A model generated the notes under the pieces. The model was given only the letters and a program-made list of their open reading frames with translations. It was not told the DNA's origin and searched no databases. The position numbers were made by a program, and so were the translations under genes. Source: Climacteris rufus (Eukaryota; Chordata; Aves; Passeriformes; Climacteridae). Taken from it: 64,000 bases of DNA. Positions 63,901 through 64,000 of this stretch are shown here, piece by piece (within the stretch, counting starts at the first letter, position 1; each line of letters opens with the position of its first letter). Where the stretch lies: positions 1,486,811-1,550,810 of the forward strand of contig VZRZ01001998.1 in NCBI GenBank assembly GCA_013398175.1, in the 5' to 3' direction.

Positions 63901-64000
63901 TAGAAAGGCACTAAAAAGCAGCAGGAGTTTCTACATTCCCCTCTTCTCATGCAGACAGCCTGGTGGTATTTCTCTTTGAATGAAACAGCATGACTTAGGG
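60941..64000. other. Unique noncoding DNA to the window end
   Basis: Holds an A18 run at 61647-61664 and an AATAAA plus A-run at 62379-62393. Two overlapping minus-strand frames at 61996-62349 (117 and 88 codons) have no recognised domain. The rest is AT-rich unique sequence. Confidence 0.5.
61647..61664. repeat. A18 homopolymer
   Basis: Plus-strand A run. No AATAAA lies close upstream and no retroposed body is recognised. Confidence 0.9.

Noticed and set aside
1..64000. CRISPR arrays, operons, phage or bacterial defence systems.
   Set aside because: No regularly spaced direct repeats, no ribosome-binding-site-led gene clusters and no long prokaryotic-style frames. The repeats are avian.

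Overview
The window looks like vertebrate nuclear DNA from a bird, most likely a songbird. It is AT-rich and CpG-poor, every long reading frame lacks a recognisable protein, and the repeats are avian. These are CR1-family LINE relics, a SINE with a tRNA-Ile-derived head and a CR1-like tail (the architecture of TguSINE1, described from zebra finch), and retroviral-type LTRs. The single N inside a long poly-T tract fits a draft-style assembly. The species call is inference; no database search was possible.

I see no convincing protein-coding gene, rRNA gene, functional tRNA gene, CRISPR array or bacterial-type operon. The many frames of 60-163 codons lack recognisable domains, overlap one another on both strands, and are about what 64 kb of random AT-rich sequence would give. 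The window is best read as intergenic (gene-desert) or long intronic DNA. The host gene, if any, cannot be named.

Layout: 1-4.6 kb is unique AT-rich DNA. A weak ancient CR1/L3-like fragment lies at about 4.65-4.86 kb. A probable LTR in minus orientation lies at about 6.86-7.43 kb, with a TATA-like box, inverted CCAAT box and AATAAA in the right order. A 46-nt poly-T with an ambiguous base lies at 17.8 kb. The tRNA-Ile-headed SINE is at 22.81-22.95 kb. The best delimited element is a solo LTR at 40,416-41,125, flanked by a perfect 5-bp target duplication (aaatg). A decayed CR1 reverse-transcriptase segment (minus strand) lies at 42.8-43.1 kb, and a CR1 3' tail (minus strand) at 60.79-60.94 kb. 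The rest is unique DNA with homopolymer runs, short tandem duplications, a few perfect short palindromes, and AT-rich tracts dense in TAATTA-type sites that could be conserved noncoding elements.

No set of genes here works together as a system, and I found no undescribed biological system. The items most worth checking are the solo LTR, the LTR at 6.9-7.4 kb, the SINE with its internally deleted tail, the pair of perfect palindromes at 60.1-60.2 kb, and the candidate conserved noncoding stretches.
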